Below, piece after piece: positions 26,630-35,563 of a stretch of DNA of 64,000 nt. The stretch is from JAJYSO01 sp964579505. GTDB lineage: Bacteria; Bacteroidota; Bacteroidia; Flavobacteriales; Flavobacteriaceae. Position numbers and translations under genes: made by a program. The notes under the pieces were generated by a model. It was not told the origin of the DNA. It made no database searches and worked only from the letters and a program-made list of their open reading frames with translations. The stretch is from the NCBI GenBank assembly GCA_964579505.1, contig CAZOGC010000004.1, positions 62,001-126,000 of the forward strand, written 5' to 3'. Every line of letters begins with the position of its first letter. Position 1 is the stretch's first letter.

Positions 26630-27985
26630 ATGAAGCCGCTTAGCACCATAAAGAATGTTTATTTTCTCGGTATCGGAGGTATCGGGATGAGCGCTCTTGC
26701 ACAATATTTTGTGTTAAACGGTAAAAAGGTATCGGGTTATGATAAGACCCCCGGAAGAATGACCGAAAAGTTACAAACACTGAATATCTCGGTTATTTTT
26801 GAAGATACTATTAATAAAATACCATCTGCTTTCAGACAAAAAGAGGATACGTTGGTAGTTTATACACCGGCAGTTCCAAAAGATTTAAAAATACATCAAT
26901 ATTTTATAGAACAGGATTATTGCATTAAGAAGCGCGCCGAAATTTTAGGGACTATTTCAAGCAGAGTACCCACGCTTGCTATTGCAGGCACTCATGGAAA
27001 AACAACCACCTCTACTATTTTGGCGCATCTTCTTAAACAAAGCGGTTATAATATCACGGCATTTTTAGGCGGGGTGAGTGAAAATTATCAAACTAATTTT
27101 ATTGGAGATGGCAATGAGGTGTGTGTAGTTGAAGCGGATGAGTATGACCGGTCTTTCTTGCAACTTACACCACACATGGCAGCTATTACTGCCATGGATG
27201 CCGATCACTTAGATATTTATGGTAATGAGGCCGAATTAATAACCTCTTTTCATCAGTTTGCTGAAAAACTGCCCAACACAGACCACCTCTTTTATAAAAA
27301 AGGATTAGCCCTAAAAGGTCATTCGGTAGGAGTTGATATGGAAGCAGAATATTGTGTTCAAGACATAAGTATTGAACATGGAACGTATAATTTTACCTTT
27401 AAAACACCGGAAACAAGCCTATATAATCTTCAATTTTCTATTCCGGGAAGGCATAATTTACTCAACGCCGGAATAGCCCTTGCCATGGCCCTAAAATATG
27501 GGGCAGAGGAAGAAGCGTTGGTTTCAGCATTAAAGTCGTTTAAAGGAGTAGAACGCAGATTTACGTACCACATAAAAAGAGACAATTTTGTGTTGATTGA
27601 AGATTATGCCCATCATCCGGAAGAGCTTAAAGCCGCTCACCAAGCGGCACGAGAAATGTTTCCTAACCAAAAAATAACGGCAATCTTTCAACCGCATTTA
27701 TATACGAGAACACGTGATTTTGCCGATGAATTTGCGGTGAGTTTAAGTTTGTTTGATGAGGTGTTTTTACTACCCATTTACCCGGCTAGGGAAAAAGCAA
27801 TTCCCGGCATAGATTCACAGTTTTTATTGGATAAAATAACCCTAGAAGAAAAACACTTAATAAGTAAATCGGCACTAAAAGATATTGTAAAACCCGGCAA
27901 GAGAACAGTAATAATGATGCTGGGAGCCGGTGATATTGGCAGAGAAGTAAAACCCTTAAAAGAAGCGTTGTTGCATGAAGCGTAA
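26630..27985 (+). CDS. murC: UDP-N-acetylmuramate-L-alanine ligase
   Basis: First Mur ligase, adding L-alanine to UDP-MurNAc. The 451-residue protein has the N-terminal motif FLGIGGIGMSALAQYF, the ATP loop AGTHGKTTTSTIL, EADEYDRSFL, the HH-containing DYAHHPEELKAAHQAAREMFP and FQPHLYTRTRDFADEF. It precedes ftsQ with an 11-base overlap. There is no fused or adjacent ddl gene, and murF is also absent from the cluster. Confidence 0.97.
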   Translation: MKPLSTIKNVYFLGIGGIGMSALAQYFVLNGKKVSGYDKTPGRMTEKLQTLNISVIFEDTINKIPSAFRQKEDTLVVYTPAVPKDLKIHQYFIEQDYCIKKRAEILGTISSRVPTLAIAGTHGKTTTSTILAHLLKQSGYNITAFLGGVSENYQTNFIGDGNEVCVVEADEYDRSFLQLTPHMAAITAMDADHLDIYGNEAELITSFHQFAEKLPNTDHLFYKKGLALKGHSVGVDMEAEYCVQDISIEHGTYNFTFKTPETSLYNLQFSIPGRHNLLNAGIALAMALKYGAEEEALVSALKSFKGVERRFTYHIKRDNFVLIEDYAHHPEELKAAHQAAREMFPNQKITAIFQPHLYTRTRDFADEFAVSLSLFDEVFLLPIYPAREKAIPGIDSQFLLDKITLEEKHLISKSALKDIVKPGKRTVIMMLGAGDIGREVKPLKEALLHEA

Positions 27986-28697
27986 CTGGAAATACATACA
28001 AGTGCTTGTCTTAATTGGTTTGGTAATCTTTTTATACGGATTTTCCGGTCAACGAAATGCTAGTCGGGCTAATGGAAAAATAGAAGTTGATTTTACAAAC
28101 GGAAAGAACTTATACATTACTCCTGAAACCGTTAATAACTTGTTGATAGTTAAAATGAAACCTACTGGAAAGCTAACGCAAGATAGTTTAGATTTGAATT
28201 TATTAGAGCGTAAACTAGATAGTAACCCTATGATAGCCAAGGCAGAGGTATATCAGACTGTAACTAAGAATATTGGCGTAGAAATTACCCAACGTGTACC
28301 CCTGGCTCGGGTAATAGGGACTTCCTCGTATTATATTGATGCAAAGGGAACAGTTATGCCCCTTTCACAAAACTATTCAGCTCGTGTACCATTAGTGTTT
28401 GGTATAGATACAACGGATGTTAAGACATTGCTCCCGCTGTTAAAAGAGATACAACAAGACAATTTTTTAGAAGAGCATATTATCAGCATTGAAAAGAAAA
28501 AATCAGGAAACTATTATCTAAGACTTCGTGGTAACTCAATTGTAGTGACTCTTGGTAGATTAAACGGAATACCTAAAAAAATAAGAAACTTTAAAGCTTT
28601 TTATAAGGAAGCTGTTCGTGATACATTATTAAAAAAATATACAAAGATTAACCTGAAATTTACGAATCAGGTGGTGTGCACCAAAAAGGAAGAATAA
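27975..28697 (+). CDS. ftsQ: Cell division protein FtsQ
   Basis: A 240-residue bitopic protein. A short cytoplasmic end is followed by one helix (IQVLVLIGLVIFLYGFS, about residues 8-24) and a periplasmic part with a POTRA-like region (YITPETVNNLL through KAEVYQTVTKNIGVEITQRVPLARV) and the beta domain (GTSSYYIDAKGTVMPLS). It links FtsL/FtsB to the divisome. Conservation with E. coli FtsQ is weak, but the layout and the murC-ftsQ-ftsA order support the name. Confidence 0.92.
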   Translation: MKRNWKYIQVLVLIGLVIFLYGFSGQRNASRANGKIEVDFTNGKNLYITPETVNNLLIVKMKPTGKLTQDSLDLNLLERKLDSNPMIAKAEVYQTVTKNIGVEITQRVPLARVIGTSSYYIDAKGTVMPLSQNYSARVPLVFGIDTTDVKTLLPLLKEIQQDNFLEEHIISIEKKKSGNYYLRLRGNSIVVTLGRLNGIPKKIRNFKAFYKEAVRDTLLKKYTKINLKFTNQVVCTKKEE

Positions 28698-28703
28698 TTT
28701 GAT

Positions 28704-30071
28704 ATGGAAGAAAAGGAAATTGCAGTAGGATTAGATATTGGGACGACAAAAATTGTTGCCATGATAGGTCGTGCTAATGAATACGGAAAACTCGAAATCT
28801 TAGGCGTAGGTAGATCTAAGAGCCTGGGTGTTCATAGAGGCGTGGTTAACAACATTACGCAGACCATAAAATCTATTCAACAAGCAGTAGAAGATGCAGA
28901 GGCAGATTCAGGCTTAAAAATTAGTGATGTGGTCGTGGGTATCGCTGGTCAGCATATTCGTAGTTTACAACACAGCGATTATATCACTCGCGAAGATTCT
29001 GAAAAAGTAATTGATGAAGAAGATGTAGAACGATTGTGCAATCAAGTACATAAATTGGTGATGCTTCCGGGTGAAGAAATTATTCACGTACTACCTCAAG
29101 AATTTAAAATAGACGGTCAATCAGAAATAGTAGAACCTATAGGTATGTATGGGGTTCGATTAGAAGCAAATTTTCACGTAGTAGTTGGACAGATTTCTTC
29201 TATTAGAAATATTGGTCGGTGTGTAAAAAGTGCCGGGCTCAACTTATCTGGCGTGACCTTACAACCGCTGGCCTCTGCAGATGCAACTTTGAGCAATGAA
29301 GAAAAAGAAGCCGGAGTTGCCTTAATAGACATAGGTGGAGGTACTACTGACTTAGCCATTTTTAAAGATGGAATTATACGTCATACGGCAGTTGTTCCTT
29401 TTGGTGGAAATGTAATAACAGAAGATATAAAAGAAGGATGCTCAATTATTGAGAAGCAAGCAGAGCTACTAAAAATTAAATTTGGTTCAGCTTGGCCCGG
29501 AGAAAATAAAGACAATGAAATTGTTTCTATTCCGGGTCTGCGAGGAAGAGAACCCAAAGAGATTACCTTAAAAAACTTGTCTAAAATTATTCACTACCGC
29601 GTGGTAGAAATTATTGAAGAGGTTTTTCTCGAAATTAAAAACTACGGCCATGAAGAACAAAAAAAGAAATTAATAGCAGGCATTGTAGTTACCGGCGGAG
29701 GTGCTCAATTAAAGCATTTAAAGCAACTGATAGAATATATTACAGGAATGGATACACGTATAGGCTATCCTAATGAACATTTAGCCGGTGATACGGATCC
29801 ACAAGTAAAAGAACCACTTTATGCTACTGCTGTTGGTTTGGTGTTAAACAGTTTAGAACGGCAAAAGAATCAGCTGGCAGATAAAAAAGCTGAAAGAGAG
29901 GATAAGACTAAACCCACTCAACAAAAAGGAAAGTCAAAACAGGTAGAAGATGCTACAGAGATTCCTGCTGAACAGAAAGAACCGGTAAAATCGAGTAAGA
30001 AGGTTAGTGGGAAAACCGTTTTTGACAAATGGTTTGAGCGGTTTAGAGAATTTTTAGATAATGCCGAATAA
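28704..30071 (+). CDS. ftsA: Cell division protein FtsA
   Basis: A 455-residue actin-like ATPase that tethers FtsZ to the membrane. Phosphate-1 motif AVGLDIGTTKIVAMIG at the start, IDIGGGTTDLAIF (phosphate 2) in the middle, and VVTGGGAQLKHLKQL (adenosine motif) toward the end. A charged, low-complexity linker (about residues 395-435) leads to a C-terminal amphipathic helix, FDKWFERFREFLDNAE, the membrane-targeting sequence. ftsZ follows after 56 bases. Confidence 0.96.
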   Translation: MEEKEIAVGLDIGTTKIVAMIGRANEYGKLEILGVGRSKSLGVHRGVVNNITQTIKSIQQAVEDAEADSGLKISDVVVGIAGQHIRSLQHSDYITREDSEKVIDEEDVERLCNQVHKLVMLPGEEIIHVLPQEFKIDGQSEIVEPIGMYGVRLEANFHVVVGQISSIRNIGRCVKSAGLNLSGVTLQPLASADATLSNEEKEAGVALIDIGGGTTDLAIFKDGIIRHTAVVPFGGNVITEDIKEGCSIIEKQAELLKIKFGSAWPGENKDNEIVSIPGLRGREPKEITLKNLSKIIHYRVVEIIEEVFLEIKNYGHEEQKKKLIAGIVVTGGGAQLKHLKQLIEYITGMDTRIGYPNEHLAGDTDPQVKEPLYATAVGLVLNSLERQKNQLADKKAEREDKTKPTQQKGKSKQVEDATEIPAEQKEPVKSSKKVSGKTVFDKWFERFREFLDNAE

Positions 30072-30127
30072 AAAAAGAATATAAAAAACGAAGAAGCTAA
30101 CGAAAATAACCCCGAAAATTTAAAATT

Positions 30128-32056
30128 ATGAGCGAGACAGAAATGGATATCCAATTTGATATGCCTAAGAACCGATCAAATGTGATTAAAGTCATTGGTG
30201 TGGGCGGAGGAGGCTCTAATGCCATCAACCACATGTTCCAACAAGGTATTACCGGCGTTGATTTTGTGGTTTGTAATACAGATTCTCAGGCATTAGAAAA
30301 CAGTTCAGTGCCAATTAAAGTCCAGTTAGGTGTGAATCTTACCGAAGGACTAGGCGCAGGAGCAAACCCTGAAGTAGGAGAGCAAGCAGCTCTAGAGAGT
30401 TTTGAAGACATTAAAAACTTGCTAGACAGCAATACAAAAATGCTGTTTATTACAGCTGGAATGGGTGGAGGTACCGGAACAGGTGCGGCACCAATTATTG
30501 CTAAACAGGCTAGAGATATGGAAGTTTTGACGGTGGGTATTGTTACCATTCCATTTAAATTTGAAGGAAAAATCCGTAACGATCAGGCGCGAAAAGGGGT
30601 TGAAAAATTGCGTCAAAATGTAGATTCACTTATCGTTATTGATAATAATAAACTGAGAGATGTATATGGTAACCTCGGTTTTAAATCGGGGTTTGCTAAG
30701 GCAGATGAAGTGCTATCTACAGCCGCTAGGGGAATTGCAGAGGTTATTACCCACCACTATACACAAAACATTGACTTGCGTGATGCTAAGACAGTGTTGA
30801 GTAATAGCGGTACTGCTATTATGGGCTCCGGAATGGCAACAGGAAGCAACCGCGCTCAAGTAGCTATTGAAAAAGCCTTGGACTCTCCTTTACTAAATGA
30901 TAACAAAATTTCTGGAGCGAAGAATGTCTTGCTACTTATTGTTTCAGGATCAGAAGAAATTACCTTAGATGAAATAGGAGAAATTAATGATCATATTCAA
31001 ACCGAAGCTGGTAATAGTGCTAACATTATTATGGGGGTTGGCGAAGATGAAGAGCTTGATGAATCTATTTCTGTAACGATTATTGCTACGGGATTTCCAC
31101 CTGAACAACAAAACGAAATCGTTAATACCGAAAGCAAAAAAATTATTCACACTTTAGGAGATGAGCAAAAGGCAGTACAAGACTTATCACCTAAGAGTGC
31201 TAGAGTAGCTTCTGCAAGAGAAAAGCAGCATGTGGTTGCGCCAGCTCCTAAGCGAATTGTTCATACTTTAGAGGAGGAAGATACAGAAGATAAAAACCCT
31301 ATGAACCTTGTTCCTACTTCTGATTTAATTCGTGATTTAGAAGTAAATTATCAAGAAATTACCTTCAAAGAAGAAGATTTTGTATTTCTGGGATCAGAAG
31401 ATGAAGGACGGGCAGAAGAAAGTATTTCTTCTACTGACCAAGCAGTAGCAGATGAGCCCCTGTTTAGTTTTGATATGCCAAAGTCTACTACCCAAGAGAA
31501 TAAACCATCTTCAGGTTATACCAATACTCCTTCTAAGGCTTCTTTTTCGGGAAGACAAAACGATGCAGATGAAGAGGTAGAAGTGAAAAACCAAATTGAA
31601 TTGTTTCCGGGTAATGCGCTGCAAGAAGAAACCAAACGTTATAGCTTAGAAGATTATATGGAAAAAGAACGCGAACTTGCAGAAGCTAAGCCTATAGATA
31701 AAGATGAACCCAGATTAGTAGAAAACCACCAGCCCCCTCAAAAAGAGGAACAAGGGCGGAAAGATGATGGGGAGGTAGAGGAAATAGATCCGCTAAATAG
31801 TCCCATTTCTAAAGAGTTGATAACTAGAGCTGCAGAGCGAAGAGCGCACATGAAAAAATTTAACTACAAGTTTAGAAAGAGTAGTAATATTGAAGAAATT
31901 GAGAAGCAACCAGCATATAAACGGGCTGGTGTAGAGCTCAATGGTGTAGATAGTCAAAATGCAGATCAACGTCTTTCTCGCACCACAATAGGAGAGGAAG
32001 ATGAAGAGCCTAAAATTCGGTCAAATAACTCTTTCTTACATGACAATGTAGATTAA
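30128..32056 (+). CDS. ftsZ: Cell division protein FtsZ with a long C-terminal linker
   Basis: Tubulin-like GTPase that forms the Z ring. The N-terminal 320 or so residues contain KVIGVGGGGSNAINHM, the tubulin signature GGGTGTGAAP, and the T7-loop region with NKLRDVYGNLGFKSGFAKADEVL. At 642 residues it is much longer than the roughly 380 of E. coli, because of an acidic, Glu/Lys/Pro-rich linker of about 300 residues, typical of Bacteroidota. The linker ends in a conserved-looking tail (EEPKIRSNNSFLHDNVD) that probably binds FtsA. It is the last gene of the cluster, before a strong terminator. Confidence 0.97.
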   Translation: MSETEMDIQFDMPKNRSNVIKVIGVGGGGSNAINHMFQQGITGVDFVVCNTDSQALENSSVPIKVQLGVNLTEGLGAGANPEVGEQAALESFEDIKNLLDSNTKMLFITAGMGGGTGTGAAPIIAKQARDMEVLTVGIVTIPFKFEGKIRNDQARKGVEKLRQNVDSLIVIDNNKLRDVYGNLGFKSGFAKADEVLSTAARGIAEVITHHYTQNIDLRDAKTVLSNSGTAIMGSGMATGSNRAQVAIEKALDSPLLNDNKISGAKNVLLLIVSGSEEITLDEIGEINDHIQTEAGNSANIIMGVGEDEELDESISVTIIATGFPPEQQNEIVNTESKKIIHTLGDEQKAVQDLSPKSARVASAREKQHVVAPAPKRIVHTLEEEDTEDKNPMNLVPTSDLIRDLEVNYQEITFKEEDFVFLGSEDEGRAEESISSTDQAVADEPLFSFDMPKSTTQENKPSSGYTNTPSKASFSGRQNDADEEVEVKNQIELFPGNALQEETKRYSLEDYMEKERELAEAKPIDKDEPRLVENHQPPQKEEQGRKDDGEVEEIDPLNSPISKELITRAAERRAHMKKFNYKFRKSSNIEEIEKQPAYKRAGVELNGVDSQNADQRLSRTTIGEEDEEPKIRSNNSFLHDNVD

Positions 32057-32078
32057 AAACAATCATTTTTTAAGTAGT

Positions 32079-32112
32079 AACCCGGGTCTGTCTAGACCCG
32101 GGTTAATTTTTT
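32079..32112 (+). terminator. Strong terminator after ftsZ
   Basis: A perfect 11-bp stem AACCCGGGTCT / AGACCCGGGTT with a 4-base loop (GTCT), then AATTTTTTA. It ends the dcw transcript 23 bases after ftsZ. Confidence 0.92.
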
Positions 32113-32174
32113 ATTAGCCTAGAAAATGAAAGGATTTATTACGCTGTTAAACCCTAAAATTACACGAGTTTGTG

Positions 32175-32182
32175 TAAATTTG
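32175..32182 (+). promoter_or_regulatory. Candidate -7 element for the YqeY-like gene
   Basis: TAAATTTG matches TAnnTTTG, 18 bases before the ATG at 32201. No clear TTTG is found at the -33 distance. Confidence 0.4.
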
Positions 32183-32200
32183 GCATTCTAAAATAAGCAT

Positions 32201-32647
32201 ATGGATTTAGAGAAAGATGTCATGGATCAGTTAAAAACGGCCATGAAAGCCAAAGATCATAAACGTATGGAAGCCTTACGGGCTATTAAAGCGGCTCTTT
32301 TAAATGCCAAAACGGCTAGCGGAAATCAAGAAATGAATGAGGACACCCAGTTAAAAATATTGCAGCGGTTGGTGAAACAGCGGTTAGACAGTATGCAGAT
32401 ATATCAGGGGCAAAATAGAGATGATTTGGCTGAGGCTGAAGAGGCTCAGGCTAAGATTATTGCGGAATTTTTGCCTAAACAATTGTCAGAATCAGAGATA
32501 GAGGAAGTTGTGGAGGCTGTGATTGCTGAAACCGGAGCTAACAGTATGAAAGACATGGGAAAAGTGATGGGGATAGCTTCGCAAAAAATGGCCGGAAAGG
32601 CCAATAACAAAACTATCTCTGTTATTGTTAGAAAAAAATTACGGTAA
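32201..32647 (+). CDS. GatB/YqeY domain-containing protein
   Basis: A 148-residue protein consisting of the YqeY fold, related to the tail domain of the GatB subunit of tRNA amidotransferase. Signatures are the start LEKDVMDQLKTAMKAKDHKRMEALRAIKAALL, the RQKDSMQIYQ-like stretch (RLDSMQIYQGQNRDDLAEAE), FLPKQLSESEIE and the C-terminal MGKVMGIASQKMAGKANNKTIS. Stand-alone members are suspected to assist tRNA handling, but the role is not firmly known. It lies just upstream of tRNA-Arg. Confidence 0.92.
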   Translation: MDLEKDVMDQLKTAMKAKDHKRMEALRAIKAALLNAKTASGNQEMNEDTQLKILQRLVKQRLDSMQIYQGQNRDDLAEAEEAQAKIIAEFLPKQLSESEIEEVVEAVIAETGANSMKDMGKVMGIASQKMAGKANNKTISVIVRKKLR

Positions 32648-32743
32648 TAGCTATATTCGCTCAAATTTTTGAGCCTTTATATAGAATAAATTCATTCTAA
32701 AGAAAAGGGATATATAAGTAATTAATTACCTTAAAAATAACTA

Positions 32744-32817
32744 GGCCTCGTGGCGCAACTGAATAGCGCATCAGATTTCGGCTCTGAGGGTTGGGGGTTT
32801 GAATCCCTTCGAGGTCA
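32744..32817 (+). tRNA. tRNA-Arg (anticodon UCG)
   Basis: A 74-base cloverleaf: acceptor GGCCTCG/CGAGGTC (one G-U pair), D stem GCGC/GCGC, anticodon stem TCAGA/TCTGA with loop TTTCGGC (anticodon TCG, reading CGA and possibly CGG), 5-base variable loop, T stem with loop TTTGAAT, discriminator A. The 3' CCA is not encoded. A terminator follows directly. Confidence 0.95.
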
Positions 32818-32821
32818 CTAT

Positions 32822-32857
32822 AAAAACCACGTTTTATGATTAAAGCGTGGTTTTTAT
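32822..32857 (+). terminator. Terminator after tRNA-Arg
   Basis: A 10-bp stem AAAAACCACG / CGTGGTTTTT with a 14-base loop, followed by ATTTG. It starts five bases after the tRNA end. Confidence 0.8.
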
Positions 32858-32912
32858 TTGTAGTTTCGAGCGGCATAAATTTAATGCTGAATTCTAATAC
32901 ATTTTTAGTACA

Positions 32913-34772
32913 GTGAACTACGCTTCGGTTGAAAATATTGAGAAATCATACGGAGAACGCATGTTGTTTTCGGAGTTATCTTTTGGAATTAACCAGGGAC
33001 AAAAAATTGCTTTGGTGGCCAAAAATGGAACCGGGAAAACCACCTTGTTGAATATCCTTTCAGGAATAGAGCAACCAGATAAAGGGCAAATAAACTATAG
33101 AAAGGGTTTGAAAGTGGCTTTTCTTTCACAAGAACCTAATCTGGATTCTACTTTAACAATAGAGGAGACCATCCTTTCTACAGATAATGCTACGTTACGT
33201 ATTATTGCACAGTACGAAAAGGCTTTGCTGCATCCTGAAGATACAGAAGCTTATCAGAAAGCGTTTGAGTTGATGGAAGCTAAACAGGCGTGGGATTTTG
33301 AGACTTCATACAAACAGATTTTATCTAAACTACACTTGCACGATTTAGACCAGCTTGTAAAGCATCTTTCCGGAGGGCAAAGAAAACGGTTGGCTTTGGC
33401 GTGTATTCTTCTTGATAAACCGGATTTATTGGTTCTTGATGAGCCGACAAATCATTTGGATTTAGAAATGATAGAATGGTTAGAAGACACCTTTAAAAAG
33501 GAAGATTTTACACTTTTTATGGTTACTCACGATCGCTATTTCTTAGAGCGTGTTTGCAATGAAATACTGGAGCTAGACGATAAAAAATTGTATAGTTATA
33601 AAGGAAATTATAGCTATTATCTTGAAAAACGGGAACAACGCGTGGCTTTAGAGAATACCAATACAGATAAGGCCAAACAACTTTATAAAAAAGAATTAGC
33701 CTGGGTAAAACGACAACCTAAAGCAAGAGGTACGAAAGCAAAATCGCGTGTAGATAAGGTTGCAGAAATAAAAAAACGAGCAGAAGGAAGACACAAAGAG
33801 CACGAACTACAATTAGAAATTAATATGGAGCGGCTGGGTGCTAAGATTATAGAATTGCACAAGGCAACGAAACAGTTTGGAAAAAAGGTTCTGTTTCAAA
33901 ACTTTGACTATAATTTTCAACGAAAAGAACGTTTGGGAATTATTGGTAAGAATGGAACCGGTAAATCTACCTTCCTCAATATTTTGACGGGTCAATTAAC
34001 ATTAGATGCCGGTAAGCGCGTGGTGGGAGAGACCGTAAAATTTGGCTATTATACCCAAAAAGGGATTGCTATTAAACCGGGACAGAAAGTAATTGATGTA
34101 GTTCGGGAGTTTGGAGATTATATTCCTTTAAAAAAAGGGCGACAAATATCGGCGCAACAGCTACTAGAACGTTTTCTTTTTGATCGTAAAAAACAATATG
34201 ATTTTGTAGAGAAACTGAGCGGAGGAGAACGCAAACGACTCTATTTGTGTACGGTACTTATACAAAATCCAAATTTTTTAATTTTAGACGAACCTACCAA
34301 TGATTTGGATATTGTAACCCTTAATGTATTAGAAAATTTTTTACTCGATTTTCCGGGTTGTTTGGTAGTCGTATCCCACGATCGGTATTTTATGGATAAG
34401 ATAGTGGATCATTTATTTGTCTTTGAAGAAGGGGCTATTCGCGATTTCCCGGGTAACTATTCAGATTATAGAATGCTAGAAGCTTTTTCTGATACGCCGG
34501 TAGAGATAGAGCCAGATAAAACAGAAGAGCCCTCAAAACGTCCTACAAAAAAATCTGCCTTAAATTATCACGAGCAAAAAGAGTTTAAAAAACTAGAACG
34601 AGAAATAGAAAAATTAGAAAAGGAAAAAGAACAGGTACAAAAACTTTTTTTACAATCGCTTCCTGCAGAAGAAATAGAAAAAAAATCGATTGAGCTAGGG
34701 CAAATAGAAAGCGAAATTGAAGAAAAAACAGAGCGGTGGTTTACGTTGTCTATAAAAAAAGAAGGGGAATAG
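32913..34772 (+). CDS. ABC-F family ATP-binding protein (Uup-like)
   Basis: A 619-residue soluble twin ABC ATPase with no membrane segments. The first cassette has Walker A AKNGTGKTTLLN and signature LSGGQRKRLAL with LDEPTNHLD; the second has GKNGTGKSTFLN, LSGGERKRLYL and LDEPTNDLD. Between them is the charged linker (KAKSRVDKVAEIKKRAEGR region) that reaches into the ribosomal E/P sites in this family. A Lys/Glu coiled coil ends the protein (about residues 545-615), as in Uup. It starts at GTG. Role in translation or ribosome rescue is inferred from the family; antibiotic protection is not indicated. Confidence 0.92.
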   Translation: MNYASVENIEKSYGERMLFSELSFGINQGQKIALVAKNGTGKTTLLNILSGIEQPDKGQINYRKGLKVAFLSQEPNLDSTLTIEETILSTDNATLRIIAQYEKALLHPEDTEAYQKAFELMEAKQAWDFETSYKQILSKLHLHDLDQLVKHLSGGQRKRLALACILLDKPDLLVLDEPTNHLDLEMIEWLEDTFKKEDFTLFMVTHDRYFLERVCNEILELDDKKLYSYKGNYSYYLEKREQRVALENTNTDKAKQLYKKELAWVKRQPKARGTKAKSRVDKVAEIKKRAEGRHKEHELQLEINMERLGAKIIELHKATKQFGKKVLFQNFDYNFQRKERLGIIGKNGTGKSTFLNILTGQLTLDAGKRVVGETVKFGYYTQKGIAIKPGQKVIDVVREFGDYIPLKKGRQISAQQLLERFLFDRKKQYDFVEKLSGGERKRLYLCTVLIQNPNFLILDEPTNDLDIVTLNVLENFLLDFPGCLVVVSHDRYFMDKIVDHLFVFEEGAIRDFPGNYSDYRMLEAFSDTPVEIEPDKTEEPSKRPTKKSALNYHEQKEFKKLEREIEKLEKEKEQVQKLFLQSLPAEEIEKKSIELGQIESEIEEKTERWFTLSIKKEGE

Positions 34773-34897
34773 GCCGTGTTGCTTTTAACCGATTTTGCCT
34801 TTGGCAAGCACATATCACGTTATCTATAATCTCATAGCCTATGTTTCTTAGATTCAAGTAATAAATGCAATTTTTAAGTTTGCTCGACGTAAAAAGC

Positions 34898-35353
34898 TTA
34901 GATGTCTATACGGCTCATGGCATCCCAAACCAAGAAAGTGTGATCGTCTAATTTTTTTATCATCCAAACCTGATGCCCCACAATTTTTTTATAATCAACT
35001 TTTCCGAGTCTATATTCTTCCACCGAGACCAATTGCCCACAATTTAGCTTTTTTAAAGAGTGTAATTTTTTGGGTTTACTTGGACTAAAAAAATCAGGAT
35101 AAAGAAAGGGTGGATGAAAATAGTGATTGGTAGGGTCGGCGTTATATTTTTTTAAAGCTTTTTTTCGTTTGGCTTTGGTTTCAAATCCAATCCCCCAAAT
35201 GGTAAATTCAGTAAAACTTGAATCTGCACTCATCTCAACTTTAATATTTTTTGTATTTTCCCTAAAATAAATACAGAGGGCTGCCTTTTTCTTTTGTGCT
35301 AAAAGAGGTTGAGAAGGCAACAGTATAACCAGGAACAAAACAAGTTTTATCAT
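34898..35353 (-). CDS. Small secreted protein of the island family, copy 1 (orphan)
   Basis: A 151-residue protein of unknown function, paralogous to the three tandem copies at 36154-37549. A signal peptide is seen (KLVLFLVILLPSQPLLAQ, cleavage probably at the LLA-Q junction). The mature part keeps the conserved Cys of ALCIYF, the FTIWGIGFETKAKRKKAL block, the second Cys in LNCGQLVSVEEYR, and the C-terminal QVWMIKKLDDHTFLVWDA. The middle region (KKYNADPTNHYFHPPF) is diverged. It sits four bases behind the stop of a decayed copy of the HExxH lipoprotein gene, just as copy 4 sits four bases behind the intact one. I do not recognise a named family. Confidence 0.8.
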   Translation of the reverse strand: MIKLVLFLVILLPSQPLLAQKKKAALCIYFRENTKNIKVEMSADSSFTEFTIWGIGFETKAKRKKALKKYNADPTNHYFHPPFLYPDFFSPSKPKKLHSLKKLNCGQLVSVEEYRLGKVDYKKIVGHQVWMIKKLDDHTFLVWDAMSRIDI

Positions 35354-35357
35354 TAGT

Positions 35358-35505
35358 TTATTTTTATTAAGTCCGTTTCTTCTGTGTCTCTAAAGTTAAC
35401 AATAAATTTGGTAATACTGTAATCTCCTTTGCTTAAAGTATTAAAAATAGTGCGAAGACATGGGTTTGGCAAAAGATTTAAATAGTTTATAAAATAGCCT
35501 AAAAT
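35358..35505 (-). pseudogene. Remnant of a second HExxH-lipoprotein gene
   Basis: The minus strand encodes, without a start codon, NLLPNPCLRTIFNTLSKGDY followed by an SITKFIVNFRDTEETD-like stretch, then a stop. This matches, with most positions identical in both DNA and protein, the segment NLLKNPCLRDIFSALSKGDH and following of the lipoprotein at about 38118-38226. After the match the sequence jumps to the 3' end of that gene (AAAAATAAACTAATGAT), so the HExxH region has been lost by an internal deletion and the 5' part is gone as well. It shows that a lipoprotein plus small-protein unit existed here twice. Confidence 0.75.
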
Positions 35506-35545
35506 CTATAAAAGACCGATTAAGCTATAACCGGTCTTTTATAGA
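35505..35545 (-). terminator. Terminator hairpin after the second-type small secreted protein gene
   Basis: A 14-bp perfect stem (TCTATAAAAGACCG with CGGTCTTTTATAGA) and a 13-base loop. Read on the minus strand it lies 18 bases after the stop at 35564 and ends the island transcript, leaving the remnant and copy 1 as a separate unit. It is symmetric and may act both ways. Confidence 0.75.
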
Positions 35546-35563
35546 AGTTGTTTTCTTGCCCTG

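Noticed and set aside
34780..34815. A small hairpin (TTGCC/GGCAA) after the ABC-F gene as a terminator
   Set aside because: The stem has only five base pairs and no T run follows, so it is not convincing.
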